64,000 bases of DNA from an uncultured Bacteroidia bacterium (GTDB lineage Bacteria; Bacteroidota; Bacteroidia; Bacteroidales; UBA932): assembly GCA_902762655.1 (NCBI GenBank), contig CACWOZ010000002.1:158743-222742 (forward strand). Direction: 5' to 3'. The translations under genes and the position numbers were made by a program. How positions within the stretch are numbered: the stretch's first letter is position 1; the number at the start of each line of letters is the position of its first letter. This document shows positions 1 to 9,850 of this stretch, piece by piece. The notes below the pieces were generated by a model, which did not search any database, was not told the origin of the DNA, and was given only the letters and a program-made list of their open reading frames with translations.

Positions 1-534
1 ACCGCCAACGTGCAAGCCCTCGCGGATGCCATAAAGAATAAAAGCAAGGTCATACTCCACGACTACGAATCCTCGAATTCAGGTCAGGTGCGCGACCGAC
101 TGGTGGAACCCTTCGCATTTACGACCAACTATGTGGATGCCTGGTGCTATGACCTCGAGGACGGACGCAACAAGATATTCAAGATTTCCCGTATGGGTGA
201 AGTCGAAGTGCTCTTGAAGGCTTGGACTGAAGAGGATAAACACCACTTGCAGCCAGCGGATGCCTTCCGCATCCACGGAAGCAAGTCCATGCATATACGC
301 CTGCGGCTTAGCCAGAGGGCGAAGAATCTTCTTCTCGAAGAGTATCCCCTAGCAGAGAAATCCGTCCATAAAGAAAAAGGAGAGTGGATATTCGACGGAT
401 ACATCCACGCTCTGCCGGGAGCCGGCCGTTTCGTGACAGGGCTTGCCCAGGAAGTGGAGATACTTGAGGGGGATGAACTAAAAGAATACGTGCGTTCTTA
501 CATGCAGGACGCCCTTAACTCTTCCACACTTTGA
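1..534 (+). CDS. WYL-domain protein, C-terminal part
   Basis: The reading frame is open from the first base of the window, so the gene begins upstream; the GTG at base 10 is only an internal codon. The visible part resembles the WYL sensor domain found C-terminal to a DNA-binding winged helix in many bacterial regulators: the stretch DRLVEPFAF, a central aromatic-rich strand and FKISRMGEV match the usual order of the fold. The C-terminal 80 residues resemble the WCX extension. The N-terminal DNA-binding part is outside the window, so its role as a transcription regulator is inferred from the family. Its stop lies 20 bases inside the convergent uvrB gene. Confidence 0.75.
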   Translation, partial: TANVQALADAIKNKSKVILHDYESSNSGQVRDRLVEPFAFTTNYVDAWCYDLEDGRNKIFKISRMGEVEVLLKAWTEEDKHHLQPADAFRIHGSKSMHIRLRLSQRAKNLLLEEYPLAEKSVHKEKGEWIFDGYIHALPGAGRFVTGLAQEVEILEGDELKEYVRSYMQDALNSSTL

Positions 535-2695
535 GATACTGCTGAAGGGCCCACATCTCATCGCGATAGCGGGCAGCTTCCGCAAATTCAAGATCGGCCG
601 CCGACTTCTGCATACGGCGTCGGTCTTCCTCTATCATCTTTTCTATCTGCTCGCGGCTCATGGAACGTATTACCGGATCCTGCAGGACTGCGGCGAGATC
701 TGCCTTGATGTAGCCATCCACATATGCTGATCCTGGCTCGCGCTTGGAATCGTGCCCGAATCCTACGCTCACCATTCCGGAACCGAGATCAGAAGGATTA
801 GGGATGTAGGTAGGATCGTCGTATGAGTTGGCAGCACTCACCCGTCCGGTGGTGCCGTTCGCCACACGCGGGTTCATTGCCTTGCCTCCGCCCATCGAAA
901 CCAGCTCAGATGCCAGCACATTGCTGTGAGTCTCTATCTGCTTCGGGGTAATCCCATGCAACTTGTTGTACTCCATCTGCTTGGTACGCCTGCGGTTGGT
1001 TTCGCGAATGGTCTCCTCCATCGACGGAGTGATCTTGTCGGCATACATGATTACCAGGCCGTTCACATTTCGGGCGGCACGGCCGGCGGTCTGGGTAAGG
1101 GCCCTGGTGGTGCGGAGGAAACCTTCCTTGTCTGCGTCAAGGATTGCCACCAGCGATACGCTCGGCAGGTCAAGTCCCTCGCGGAGGAGGTTCACTCCTA
1201 CCAGAACGTCGAAAAGGCCGTTCTTGAAATCTTCGATTATCTCCACGCGTTCCCCGGTATCCACATCGGAGTGGATGTAACGCACACGTATTCCAATACG
1301 GCGCAGATACTCGTCGAGTTCCTCTGCCATCCTCTTGGTAAGGGTTGTCACCAGCACGCGTTCGTCCTTCTCGGCACGTTTCTGAATCTCTTCTACAAGA
1401 TCATCTACCTGATGCTCAATGGGACGCACCTCTATAGGGGGATCCAGCAGTCCGGTAGGCCGCACCACCTGCTCCGCCACAAGTCCTTCGGACTTCTCCA
1501 ATTCGTATTCCGCCGGGGTGGCGCTCACGTAGACCTTCTGACCGGTAATGGCCTCGAATTCGTCGAAGGTACAGGGGCGGTTGTCTGCGGCCGCGGGCAG
1601 GCGGAAACCATATTCCACCAGCACACTCTTGCGTGAATGGTCGCCTCCGTACATCCCGCGGATCTGAGGGAGTGTGACATGGCTTTCGTCGATGAAGGTG
1701 ATGAAATCCTTCGGGAAGTAGTCTATCAGGCAGAAAGGCCTCTGGCCGGGCTTGCGGCCGTCAAAGTAGCGGGAGTAGTTCTCTATGCCCGGGCAGTATC
1801 CCATCTCCTTTATCATTTCAAGGTCGTTCTCTACACGCTGCTGCAGTCGCTTGGCCTCGATGGGCTTGCCTATCTGCTCGAAGTATGCCATCTGTTTGAC
1901 AAGGTCGTCCTGGATTTCGGATACCGCAGCGATGGTACGTTCGCGGTTGGTCACGAAGTTATTCGCGGGATAAATGTCAACATTATCAAGAGCCTCAATG
2001 CGGGCTCCCGTAACGGGATCTATCAGGCTGATGGCATCTATCTCGTCTCCGAAGAATTCTATCCGCACAGCCTCGTCGGCACCTCCCAGGAAAACATCCA
2101 CCGTGTCACCCCTTACTCGGAAGGTCCCGCGTTGGAAGTCGGTCTCGGAACGGGAGTACAGGCACTCGACTAATTGATAGAGGAAGGTTGTCATGCTAAG
2201 CGTTTCTCCCCTGTGCAGATGTATGGTCTGACTGCGCCAGTCGTCAGGGTTTCCTATGCCGTAGAGGCATGAGACGGAGGAGATGACCACAACGTCACGC
2301 CTGCCGGACATGAGGGCGCTGGCGGCGCTGAGTCGGAGTTTCTCTATCTGGTCGTTGATACTCAGGTCCTTCTCTATATATGTGTCGGTCGTTGGCAGAT
2401 ATGCCTCCGGCTGATAATAGTCGTAGTAAGACACGAAGTATTCCACCGCATTCTCGGGAAAGAAGGCCTTGAACTCGCCGTAGAGTTGTGCCGCCAGCGT
2501 CTTGTTGTGACTTAGGATAAGAGCCGGCCGCTGAAGGTTGGCGATGACGTTCGCCATCGTGAAGGTCTTGCCCGAGCCGGTTACGCCTAGAAGGCAGATG
2601 TCCCTTACATTATTGCTCAGGGCATCCGTTATCTGCCGTATGGCATCAGGTTGATCGCCGGAAGGCCGGTACGCCGAATTCAGGTGGAATTTCAT
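515..2695 (-). CDS. uvrB: UvrB, excinuclease ABC subunit B
   Basis: UvrB is the damage-verifying helicase-like subunit of nucleotide excision repair; it is loaded by UvrA and recruits UvrC to cut either side of a lesion. The 726-residue product has Walker A GVTGSGKT at residues 37-44, the damage-probing beta-hairpin around [12 protein letters not shown] just after residue 90, the DEAD-like TFIDESHVT, helicase motifs ending in QTAGRAARN, and a C-terminal UVR motif ([20 protein letters not shown]) that contacts UvrC. Length is slightly longer than usual because of a linker before the UVR motif. The start is only four bases past a strong -7 element, so the mRNA may be leaderless. Confidence 0.98.
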   Translation of the reverse strand: MKFHLNSAYRPSGDQPDAIRQITDALSNNVRDICLLGVTGSGKTFTMANVIANLQRPALILSHNKTLAAQLYGEFKAFFPENAVEYFVSYYDYYQPEAYLPTTDTYIEKDLSINDQIEKLRLSAASALMSGRRDVVVISSVSCLYGIGNPDDWRSQTIHLHRGETLSMTTFLYQLVECLYSRSETDFQRGTFRVRGDTVDVFLGGADEAVRIEFFGDEIDAISLIDPVTGARIEALDNVDIYPANNFVTNRERTIAAVSEIQDDLVKQMAYFEQIGKPIEAKRLQQRVENDLEMIKEMGYCPGIENYSRYFDGRKPGQRPFCLIDYFPKDFITFIDESHVTLPQIRGMYGGDHSRKSVLVEYGFRLPAAADNRPCTFDEFEAITGQKVYVSATPAEYELEKSEGLVAEQVVRPTGLLDPPIEVRPIEHQVDDLVEEIQKRAEKDERVLVTTLTKRMAEELDEYLRRIGIRVRYIHSDVDTGERVEIIEDFKNGLFDVLVGVNLLREGLDLPSVSLVAILDADKEGFLRTTRALTQTAGRAARNVNGLVIMYADKITPSMEETIRETNRRRTKQMEYNKLHGITPKQIETHSNVLASELVSMGGGKAMNPRVANGTTGRVSAANSYDDPTYIPNPSDLGSGMVSVGFGHDSKREPGSAYVDGYIKADLAAVLQDPVIRSMSREQIEKMIEEDRRRMQKSAADLEFAEAARYRDEMWALQQYLKVWKS

Positions 2696-2699
2696 ATTG

Positions 2700-2730
2700 C
2701 AAAGATACTCACTTTGCGTAGATAACGCAA
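2700..2730 (-). promoter_or_regulatory. Promoter of uvrB (Bacteroidetes type)
   Basis: On the minus strand TTG (2730-2728), a 20-base spacer and TATCTTTG (2707-2700) match the Bacteroidetes -33/-7 consensus. The uvrB ATG at 2695 follows after four bases, which places transcription start at or very near the start codon. The promoter lies across the stop codon of the upstream DUF4419 gene. Confidence 0.65.
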
Positions 2731-4148
2731 TCGGGGAATCTCTCCTTTATTTCGCGTTGCTGAATTTCATTTGCCTTTCCATGCAGGACAAGGCGGTCGA
2801 TTATTATTTCATCCATCCAGTCAGGGAGAACAATGTCGCCGGTGAAGGTAAGGTCGAGCGCTTTGATATGCTTTAGATTCCGGAGAACCTCCGGCACTTC
2901 TTTTACCCGGATGCTGATTCCCCAAGGATCCGCACTCTGCTTTTTCAATTCATTGAGGACATCTTCATCGATTTTAGTCTTATATGCAGCCCATCCTATC
3001 AGAGGAGAGAGGGCGAAGTTGGTTGTATCTTCCTGATAACCGATGATTCCGGCCAACAGTTCCATTGGAGTTTCAACGACGTTGCCGTCAGCAGAGACAG
3101 TGATGTAGCGGAATGGCACTCTTGCCTGCTCGGGAAGCATTTCATGGTCCATCCTGACTTTTGAAGGTGTGCGCCCGTTCTTGTCAAAAGGGAAGAAATT
3201 AAGGAACCATCCGTCAAACTCCGTGGGTTTGTTTTTTTTGTCCGGCATACACCCGATTCCGCGGATCTTGTCGGGTCTGACTTTGCAAACTATATCTTTC
3301 CAGAAGGCCTGGTCTGGATGCCCCTTGGAAGCCCTGACAAACTCCTCAAGCACAGGAACTAACTGCTCCGTCCACCATCCAAGCCCGTATTTCTCAAACT
3401 TCTTTGTCCGTTCCAGAATTGATTCCCAATCTTTCGGGCTGCCTTTGAGTGTGATATGAGGGATACCGCAGACTATATACATCACTACATACTCGAAATA
3501 TGGCTTGACAACATCCATAAGTATGACCTGCGATGCGATTCTCTCGTCGGGACCGGTAGTCGAGAAATCTGCGGTCATGGTGTTTGCGATGGTGCCTTTG
3601 GTATTTTTTTCAATTGTGTCTGCAAAACCGTTTATGATTGCATCCCAGTCCGCTTTTCCAGAAAATAGATCTTCATTTGTCTGCACCACCAGATTCAGTT
3701 TCCCCTCGAAATCCACGAATTTCCCTCTAAGTGTTTCAGGGTTTTGATTGACGTAATTGGAGAACCCTTGGCTGATAAGCATCCATATCGCATCCGGACT
3801 GAGCACGAGAGGCCTGTGATCCGCATATGCTTTTATCATCATTTCGAAAAATGCCTTCTGGCCCGCGCCGTAAAATGTTTCACCTTGAAAGCTGCAAGCG
3901 GCCAGCCGTCCTTTCATATCGGTCTCGGTGTAGTCTTGCAGCATATGTGATACAGAAAATTCCGGCTTCGCAGGATATTTCAAATGGCTTTCTGGTATAG
4001 GAAGATTCTCATCTACCACAAAGGTGATGCTTTCTTCTGACTTGTCCAGTATTATTGCACCGCCCGTTTTATGAGTTGCTTTTTGTGTTGTGGAACAGGA
4101 GCATACTATGAGGATAGCAGCGAAAAATATAAAAGCGCGATTTTTCAT
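2709..4148 (-). CDS. DUF4419 family lipoprotein
   Basis: The 479-residue product begins with a lipoprotein-type signal peptide ([18 protein letters not shown]), so it is probably anchored in the envelope. The body matches DUF4419: the segment [20 protein letters not shown] followed by [12 protein letters not shown] is the recognisable signature, and the later WFLNFFPFD and [11 protein letters not shown] segments are also typical. The function of the family is not known to me and no catalytic site is evident. The gene ends 13 bases before uvrB in the same orientation, but uvrB has its own promoter. A run of eight A on the coding strand (3232-3239) lies within the KKNKP codons and could be prone to slippage. 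Confidence 0.85.
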   Translation of the reverse strand: MKNRAFIFFAAILIVCSCSTTQKATHKTGGAIILDKSEESITFVVDENLPIPESHLKYPAKPEFSVSHMLQDYTETDMKGRLAACSFQGETFYGAGQKAFFEMMIKAYADHRPLVLSPDAIWMLISQGFSNYVNQNPETLRGKFVDFEGKLNLVVQTNEDLFSGKADWDAIINGFADTIEKNTKGTIANTMTADFSTTGPDERIASQVILMDVVKPYFEYVVMYIVCGIPHITLKGSPKDWESILERTKKFEKYGLGWWTEQLVPVLEEFVRASKGHPDQAFWKDIVCKVRPDKIRGIGCMPDKKNKPTEFDGWFLNFFPFDKNGRTPSKVRMDHEMLPEQARVPFRYITVSADGNVVETPMELLAGIIGYQEDTTNFALSPLIGWAAYKTKIDEDVLNELKKQSADPWGISIRVKEVPEVLRNLKHIKALDLTFTGDIVLPDWMDEIIIDRLVLHGKANEIQQREIKERFPDCVIYAK

Positions 4149-4167
4149 ATGCTTTCATTTATTTTTG

Positions 4168-4198
4168 CAATATTAGTATTTTTTTGCGTGATTGGCAA
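4168..4198 (-). promoter_or_regulatory. Promoter of the DUF4419 gene
   Basis: On the minus strand TTG (4198-4196), a 20-base spacer and TAATATTG (4175-4168) fit the Bacteroidetes consensus with one mismatch in the -7 element. The spacer equals that of four other promoters in this window. The gene start at 4148 follows about 20 bases later. Confidence 0.5.
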
Positions 4199-4223
4199 GT
4201 TGATGACTGATAGCCATTTATAC

Positions 4224-4256
4224 AAAAAGAAGTTGCCAATTTGACAACTTCTTTTT
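4224..4256 (-). terminator. Rho-independent terminator of the purine operon
   Basis: AAAGAAGTTG (4226-4235) pairs with CAACTTCTTT (4245-4254) across a 9-base loop, and the arms are continuous with A/T runs on both sides. On the minus strand the stem is followed by TTTTT. It sits 48 bases after the stop of the last purine operon gene. By symmetry it could also work on the plus strand. Confidence 0.8.
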
Positions 4257-4304
4257 TAGTAGTATATTGTGAATCAGCAAATTGCTGATCACGCCCGCGC
4301 ACCC

Positions 4305-5633
4305 TTAGATAAAGATGTACTTGCAGACGAACAGTGCGGCGAGAATCCACATTGTTACCGAGATATCCTTGAACTTGCCGGCAACAGCGTGGCAGAGAAC
4401 ATAGGAAATCACGCCGAGGAGGATACCGTCGGAGATGCTGTATGCAAGAGGCATCATGATGATGGTGATGAAGGCAGGGATGGCCTTGCAGTAGTCTTCC
4501 CAGTGGATGGTCTTGATCGAAGGCATCATCATCACACCTACAATGATCAGAGCGGGAGCTGTCGCTGCGCCGGGGATGGCCAGGAAGATCGGGCTCAGGA
4601 AGAGAGCCAGTGCAAAGAATACGGCTACGGAGAAGGCTGTGAGGCCGGTACGTCCGCCCTCGCCTACGCCGGATGCGCTCTCGACATAGGTGGTGGTGGT
4701 GGAAGTTCCGAAGCAGGCACCGCAGATGGTTGCGATGGAGTCTGCGAGGAACATCTTCTCTACGCCCTCGATCTCGTCACCGCCCTTCTTGATGAGGCCT
4801 GCACCCTGGTGTACGCCGATGATGGTGCCCATGGTGTCGAACATATCGATGAAGAGGAAGGTGAACACCACGGCGAGCATATCCCAACTGAGAATCTGGC
4901 CCCACTCAAACTTGCAGAAGATTGGGGAGATGCTGTCGGGCAGGGACACCACCTTAGTGGGGAGTGTCGTAATGGCTGCGCCAGTTGCAGGATCCTTGAC
5001 AAAGATGCCGATGACGGCGGTAATCAGGATACCCCAGAGTATGCCTCCGCGTACCTTTGCCATCACGAGACCTGCGGTGATGAACAGGCCGATAAGACCC
5101 ACCAGAGCCTTGCCCTCGGTAATGTGGCCGAGGCCGACGAGGGTAGCATCGTTATTGATGATTATACCTGCGTTCTGCATGCCGATGAAGGCGATGAAGA
5201 GGCCTATGCCTGCGCCGATAGCCTTCTTAAGTGTGCCAGGGATGGCGTTGATTAGCCATGTACGTACTTTCGTGACAGTAAGGATCACGAAGATGATACC
5301 CTCTAGAAGTACTGCGGTGAGAGCGAACTGCCAGGTATGTCCCATACCGAGGCATACTGTGAACACGAAGAAGGCGTTAAGACCCATACCAGGGGCAAGG
5401 GCGAAAGGCTTCTTTGCATAGAGGGCCATCACCAGCGTACCTACTATGGCTGCCAGGGCTGTTGCGGTAAATACCGAACCTGCGGGCATGCCGGGCAGGG
5501 CACTGAAGATGCCGGGGTTGACGGCCAGGATGTAGGCCATCGTCAGGAAGGTGGTCAGACCCGCAAGAATCTCGGTGCGCACATTGTGCTGCTGCGGATC
5601 AAACCCGAAAGCTTTTTCTAGGAATTTTGCCAT
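4305..5633 (-). CDS. AzgA/PbuG-type purine base permease
   Basis: This 442-residue integral membrane protein belongs to the AzgA-like (COG2252) branch of nucleobase permeases, which take up adenine, guanine or hypoxanthine by proton symport. The N-terminal VRTEILAGLTTFLTMAYILAVNPGI, the PGMGLNAFF loop, the GAGIGLFIAFIGMQNAGII segment and the FLFIDMFDTMGTIIGV segment are characteristic. Multiple long hydrophobic helices run throughout. It is the last gene of the guaB-led operon, 13 bases after the Tsx-like channel gene and followed by a terminator. Exact substrate cannot be read from sequence; purine bases are inferred from family and neighbours. Confidence 0.93.
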   Translation of the reverse strand: MAKFLEKAFGFDPQQHNVRTEILAGLTTFLTMAYILAVNPGIFSALPGMPAGSVFTATALAAIVGTLVMALYAKKPFALAPGMGLNAFFVFTVCLGMGHTWQFALTAVLLEGIIFVILTVTKVRTWLINAIPGTLKKAIGAGIGLFIAFIGMQNAGIIINNDATLVGLGHITEGKALVGLIGLFITAGLVMAKVRGGILWGILITAVIGIFVKDPATGAAITTLPTKVVSLPDSISPIFCKFEWGQILSWDMLAVVFTFLFIDMFDTMGTIIGVHQGAGLIKKGGDEIEGVEKMFLADSIATICGACFGTSTTTTYVESASGVGEGGRTGLTAFSVAVFFALALFLSPIFLAIPGAATAPALIIVGVMMMPSIKTIHWEDYCKAIPAFITIIMMPLAYSISDGILLGVISYVLCHAVAGKFKDISVTMWILAALFVCKYIFI

Positions 5634-5646
5634 AGGTCAGAATAGT

Positions 5647-6372
5647 TTAGAATGTCCAGCGGAGACCTGCGCAGGGGTTGCACATGAATCCTTCATTGCC
5701 GGCAAAGTTGTATGAGAGCTCGATTTCGGTACCGATGTCAAGATGGTTGTCGAAAGTGCCTCCGAGGTTGAACCAGACCTGAGGTTCGGTGAGGATGGAG
5801 AACTTGGCTGTGTTTCCGTTTGCGAAAGTGCTGTTGAGTCCCCAGATATCAATGAATCCCTTGAATACCAATCCTTTCACATCGAAGATGTCATTCATGC
5901 CCCAAACACCGGAGAACTTGATGGGAATGTCGGCCTCGCCGAGGCCTCTGTGAAGGTCATACATGAGGGCCAGGGTGAATGTATTGGAGAAATCGGAGTT
6001 GTGCAGGAAATATTTTGCGCCGAAGCACCAGATTCCGGCACCCCATGTGCTGCCGTCATATTCGAGGTGGGCGCTGAGGTCCTTCAGGTTGGTGTCCTGC
6101 CAGAAATTGATGCCGCGTTCAATTTCGAAATAGCTGCCGTTGATCGCACTGCTTCGACCTGGAACCTTGTACTTGTCGTCGGTGCTGTTGTAATAGTGAT
6201 CGATGAAGAAGAAGGTATCACCGAATTTGTCGCCCTTGAACATCTCAAAGGTGGTAGTCACATAATTGCGGCCGTCGCCGAAGTCATAGAACAGTTGAAC
6301 ATTCTGGGCCTTTGCTCCTTGAGCAAATGCGAGCGCTGCAAAGGCAGCGGCGAAAAAGATTTTTTTGGACAT
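5647..6372 (-). CDS. Tsx-like outer-membrane channel (DUF5020 type)
   Basis: The 241-residue product has a Sec signal peptide (cleavage near AQGAKAQ) and then alternating beta-strands ending in an aromatic residue (GLRWTF), as expected for an outer-membrane barrel. The start NVQLFYDFGDGRNYVTTTFEMFKGDKFG and the later FNLGGTFDNHLDIGTEIE segment fit DUF5020, a group related to the nucleoside channel Tsx. Position between apt and a purine permease supports a role in passing nucleosides or bases across the outer membrane. The family call is from recognition of the barrel pattern and is moderately sure; the substrate is inference. Confidence 0.75.
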   Translation of the reverse strand: MSKKIFFAAAFAALAFAQGAKAQNVQLFYDFGDGRNYVTTTFEMFKGDKFGDTFFFIDHYYNSTDDKYKVPGRSSAINGSYFEIERGINFWQDTNLKDLSAHLEYDGSTWGAGIWCFGAKYFLHNSDFSNTFTLALMYDLHRGLGEADIPIKFSGVWGMNDIFDVKGLVFKGFIDIWGLNSTFANGNTAKFSILTEPQVWFNLGGTFDNHLDIGTEIELSYNFAGNEGFMCNPCAGLRWTF

Positions 6373-6412
6373 AAAATGTAATTTATGAACTAAATATGTT
6401 AATAAAAAGGTT

Positions 6413-6946
6413 TTAATTTTCCGTAAGGGTGAGAAGGGAACTTACCTCCACATCTTCGGGGATGACCGCCGATTTGGGGCAGTCGGCAATGTCGATGATG
6501 AAGTTGGCGTAAACAGCCTTTGGATTGAACTGCTTTACCAGTCTCACTGCGGCGGATGCGGTGCCGCCGGTAGCAAGGATGTCATCGTGGATCAGCACCA
6601 CGTCTTCCGGGCCGATGGCATCTGCATGGATTTCGATGGTGTCCGTGCCATATTCTTTGGCGTATGATTCGGATACGGTTTGAGCAGGAAGTTTGCCCGG
6701 CTTGCGAACGGGTACGAATCCCGCTCCGAGCCTGGCCGCCACCGCGGCACCGGCAATGAATCCGCGGGATTCAATGCCGGCCACCTTGGTGATGCCTTTG
6801 TCTTTGTATATGGCTGCTATCCTGTCGAGGACCTCGTTGAAAGACTCCGGGTTCTTGAAAAGCGTGGTCACATCGAAGAACTGTATACCTTTTACAGGGA
6901 AATCAGGGACTACGCGGATGGTTTCGGTGAGCTGTTTGTCAGTCAT
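6413..6946 (-). CDS. apt: Adenine phosphoribosyltransferase
   Basis: Apt makes AMP and pyrophosphate from adenine and PRPP in purine salvage. The 177-residue length is typical. The PRPP-binding motif VVLIHDDILATGGTA is at residues 116-130, and the N-terminal VPDFPVKGIQFFDVTTL and the GIESRGFIAGAAVA segment are diagnostic for APRT. Its ATG overlaps the stop codon of the upstream permease by one base (TAATG), which suggests translational coupling. It is the fourth gene of the purine operon. Confidence 0.97.
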   Translation of the reverse strand: MTDKQLTETIRVVPDFPVKGIQFFDVTTLFKNPESFNEVLDRIAAIYKDKGITKVAGIESRGFIAGAAVAARLGAGFVPVRKPGKLPAQTVSESYAKEYGTDTIEIHADAIGPEDVVLIHDDILATGGTASAAVRLVKQFNPKAVYANFIIDIADCPKSAVIPEDVEVSSLLTLTEN

Positions 6947-8301
6947 TATTTTTCTTCAAGACGGTTTACTTCGAAATCGACGGACTTGTCGCCGAGGGCG
7001 TTTTTCCCAAACTCATAATCCTTGCCGGGCAGCACTGCATTGAGGATGATACCCACAAGGGCGCCTACTGCAAGGCCGGAAAGTTTGGTGAAACCAAGGT
7101 CGAGGCTACCAGCCTGGCTGTAGGAGATACCGATTGAGAGCACGAGGACGAGGGCCATGATGAGAACATTGCGGGAGGCTTTGAAATCCACCTGGTTTTC
7201 GACGACATTACGAACACCTACTGCCGAAATCATACCGTAAAGCACCAGGGATACACCTCCGATGGTGGCAGCAGGCATTGCGCCGATAAGGGCGGAAAAC
7301 TTTGGGCAGAAGGAAAGGATTATGGCGAAGCAGGCTGCGATACGGATCACGCGCGGATCGTAAACTTTGGTGAGGTTTAGCACACCTGTGTTCTCGCCGT
7401 AAGTGGTGTTTGCAGGGGCGCCGAAAAGGGATGCGAGTGCGGTTGCGAGACCGTCGCCGAGCAGAGTCCTGTGGAGACCTGGATTCTCAAGATAGTTGAC
7501 GCCGGTGGTGGAGGAGATAGCGCACATGTCTCCGATATGCTCCATCATGGTCGCAAGGGAGATGGGGATGATGGCGATGATGGCGGCCACGATGAGGCTC
7601 CAGTCAGGATTGCTGAAAACGGAGATGGCGGTGTTCTCCCACTTGACGGGAAGACCAATCCAGGCAGCGTCCTTAACTGCGCTGAAGTCGCAGAGGCCGA
7701 AGCAGGCCGCAACAATGTAGGAACCAAGAACGCCCAGCAGGATGGGGATGATCTTTATCATTTTCTTGCCCCAGATGTTGCAGACAATGATTATCGCGAT
7801 AGCCAGGATCGCTATCCACCAGTTCTGACCGCAATTGTTAATTGCAGAACCGGAGAGAATGAGTCCGATTGCAATGATGATGGGCCCGGTGACTATGGGC
7901 GGGAAGAAACGCATTACCTTCTTGGGACCAAAGGCTGCGAATAGCCCGGCCAGAATGAAATAGATGAGTCCTGCGCAGAAGACACCTATGCAAGCGTAGG
8001 GGAGGGCCTGTGCCTGAGTGAGACCTCCGGCCAATCCCATCTGGACGACTGTTGCATAGCCGCCGAGGAAGGCGAATGACGAGCCGAGGAAGGCAGGTAC
8101 ACGCAGTTTGGTGCAAAGGTGGAAGATGAGGGTGCCGAGACCTGCGAAGAGCAGGGTGGCCGACATCGAGAGGCCTGTGATTACAGGAACAAGAACTGTG
8201 GCTCCGAACATTGCGAACATGTGCTGAAGCCCGAGGGTGAGCATTTTCCCGCCACCCAGTGTGCGTGCATCGTAGATGCCTTCGTTTTGTGCTTTCGTCA
8301 T
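6946..8301 (-). CDS. UraA-type nucleobase permease (uracil/xanthine family)
   Basis: A 451-residue membrane protein of the nucleobase-ascorbate transporter family. The N-terminal LGLQHMFAMFGATVLVPVITG is typical of UraA, and the family signature appears as ENTGVLNLTK. Known uracil transporters carry Glu at the first signature position, whereas characterised xanthine permeases carry Gln, so the sequence favours a uracil-type permease. The operon (guaB, guaA, apt) instead favours purine uptake, so the substrate is unresolved. The gene starts 22 bases after guaA and overlaps apt by one base. Confidence 0.92.
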   Translation of the reverse strand: MTKAQNEGIYDARTLGGGKMLTLGLQHMFAMFGATVLVPVITGLSMSATLLFAGLGTLIFHLCTKLRVPAFLGSSFAFLGGYATVVQMGLAGGLTQAQALPYACIGVFCAGLIYFILAGLFAAFGPKKVMRFFPPIVTGPIIIAIGLILSGSAINNCGQNWWIAILAIAIIIVCNIWGKKMIKIIPILLGVLGSYIVAACFGLCDFSAVKDAAWIGLPVKWENTAISVFSNPDWSLIVAAIIAIIPISLATMMEHIGDMCAISSTTGVNYLENPGLHRTLLGDGLATALASLFGAPANTTYGENTGVLNLTKVYDPRVIRIAACFAIILSFCPKFSALIGAMPAATIGGVSLVLYGMISAVGVRNVVENQVDFKASRNVLIMALVLVLSIGISYSQAGSLDLGFTKLSGLAVGALVGIILNAVLPGKDYEFGKNALGDKSVDFEVNRLEEK

Positions 8302-8323
8302 AATTTATTGTTTTTGATGGTTT

Positions 8324-9850
8324 CTATTCCCATTCAATGGTTGCCGGCGGCTTGGAGCAGATATCGTAGACGACCCGGTTGACGCCCTTGACTTCGCGGA
8401 TTATCCTGTCGGAAACTTCGGCAAGGAAGTCGTAGGGGAGTCTTACCCAGTCGGCAGTCATTCCGTCCACTGACGTGACCGCCCGCAGCGCTATGGTGTA
8501 TTCGTATGTCCTTTCATCTCCCATCACGCCTACGCTTTTGACGGGGAGGAGTATGGTGCCCGCCTGCCAGATCTCGTTGTAGAGATTCCAGCGTTTGAGA
8601 GAACCAATGAAGATGGAATCTGCATCCTGGAGGATGGCGACCTTTTCGGGCGTAACCTCTCCTAGCACGCGGATTCCCAGGCCAGGTCCGGGGAAGGGGT
8701 GCCTTCCGAGGATTTCCGGATCGAGTCCGAGAGCCTTGCCCACGCGTCTCACCTCGTCTTTGAAGAGAAGGCGGAGCGGCTCTACCACCTTGAGTTTCAT
8801 TTCTTTAGGTAGGCCGCCTACATTGTGGTGGCTCTTGATGGTGACCGATGCTCCCGGCACGGCGGAAGATTCGATTACGTCGGGATAGATAGTGCCCTGT
8901 GCCAGCCAGCGAACATCCTCGATTTTCTCTGCTTCAGCATTGAATACTTCGATGAAGTCGCGGCCGATTATCTTGCGTTTTGCCTCTGGCTCGGTGATAC
9001 CGGCGAGGTCATCCAGAAAACGGGCGGATGCCTCTACTCCCTTGACATTGAGCCCCATGCCTTTGTAGGAAGCCAGCACGGAGGTGAATTCGTCCTTGCG
9101 GAGCAGGCCGCTGTCCACGAAAATGCAGTGGAGCTGTGGCCCGATCGCCTTATGGAGAAGAAGTGCGGCCACGGAAGAATCAACCCCTCCGGAAAGACCG
9201 AGCACGACTTTGTCCGGACCAATCTGTCCCCTGAGCGATGTAATGGTAGATTCTATGAAATTCGCTGGTGTCCAACAGCCCTCGCATCCGCAGATGCCAA
9301 GCACGAAGTTGCTGAGTATCTGCCTGCCGAATTCGCTGTGGTGAACCTCTGCATGGAACTGTATGCCCCAGACTTGCCTGCTTCCAATCCTGAAGGCCGC
9401 ATTGTCGACACTGGAAGTAGAAGCGATGACCTTGAATCCTTCGGGAAGCCTGGTGATTGTGTCTCCGTGGCTCATCCAGACCATGCTTTCTAAAGGAACA
9501 TCCTTGAATAGAGGGTCTGCCGTGTCTTTTATGCTGAGGGTGGCTCTGCCGTATTCCCTTGTGCCGCAGGAGCTGACATCTCCGCCATTGCTCCATGCAA
9601 GCCACTGGGCCCCATAGCATATACCCAGAACCGGCAGAGAAGCAGGAACTCTATCCAAATCTGGCTGTGGAGCATTCTTGCTACGTACGCTGGCGGGGCT
9701 TCCGGAAAGGATTATGCCTTTTATGTCAGAGGTAAAAGAGGGAATCTTATTGAATGGAACGATATCGCAATAAACATTCATTTCTCGGATGCGTCTGGCG
9801 ATGAGCATTGTGTATTGCGAGCCGAAGTCCAGTATAAGAATCCTTTCCAT
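8324..9850 (-). CDS. guaA: GMP synthase (glutamine-hydrolysing)
   Basis: GuaA aminates XMP to GMP using ATP and ammonia from glutamine. The 508-residue protein has the N-terminal class I glutamine amidotransferase domain with nucleophile Cys78 in LGICYG and the HAEVHH histidine segment, then the ATP pyrophosphatase P-loop [11 protein letters not shown], then the dimerisation domain ending [16 protein letters not shown], the usual GMPS terminus. The start ATG directly follows the guaB stop codon with no spacer. It acts on the product of GuaB, so the two genes encode consecutive steps from IMP to GMP. Confidence 0.98.
   Translation of the reverse strand: MERILILDFGSQYTMLIARRIREMNVYCDIVPFNKIPSFTSDIKGIILSGSPASVRSKNAPQPDLDRVPASLPVLGICYGAQWLAWSNGGDVSSCGTREYGRATLSIKDTADPLFKDVPLESMVWMSHGDTITRLPEGFKVIASTSSVDNAAFRIGSRQVWGIQFHAEVHHSEFGRQILSNFVLGICGCEGCWTPANFIESTITSLRGQIGPDKVVLGLSGGVDSSVAALLLHKAIGPQLHCIFVDSGLLRKDEFTSVLASYKGMGLNVKGVEASARFLDDLAGITEPEAKRKIIGRDFIEVFNAEAEKIEDVRWLAQGTIYPDVIESSAVPGASVTIKSHHNVGGLPKEMKLKVVEPLRLLFKDEVRRVGKALGLDPEILGRHPFPGPGLGIRVLGEVTPEKVAILQDADSIFIGSLKRWNLYNEIWQAGTILLPVKSVGVMGDERTYEYTIALRAVTSVDGMTADWVRLPYDFLAEVSDRIIREVKGVNRVVYDICSKPPATIEWE

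Noticed and set aside
3232..3239. Run of eight T (eight A on the coding strand) as a phase-variation tract
   Set aside because: The frame is intact and the Lys-Lys-Asn-Lys codons are natural there; one tract of eight is weak evidence without population data.
4269..5255. Plus-strand open frame of 328 codons
   Set aside because: It is fully antisense to the AzgA-type permease. Its product is rich in His, Asp, Glu and Gly with no domain, as expected from reversed membrane-protein codons.
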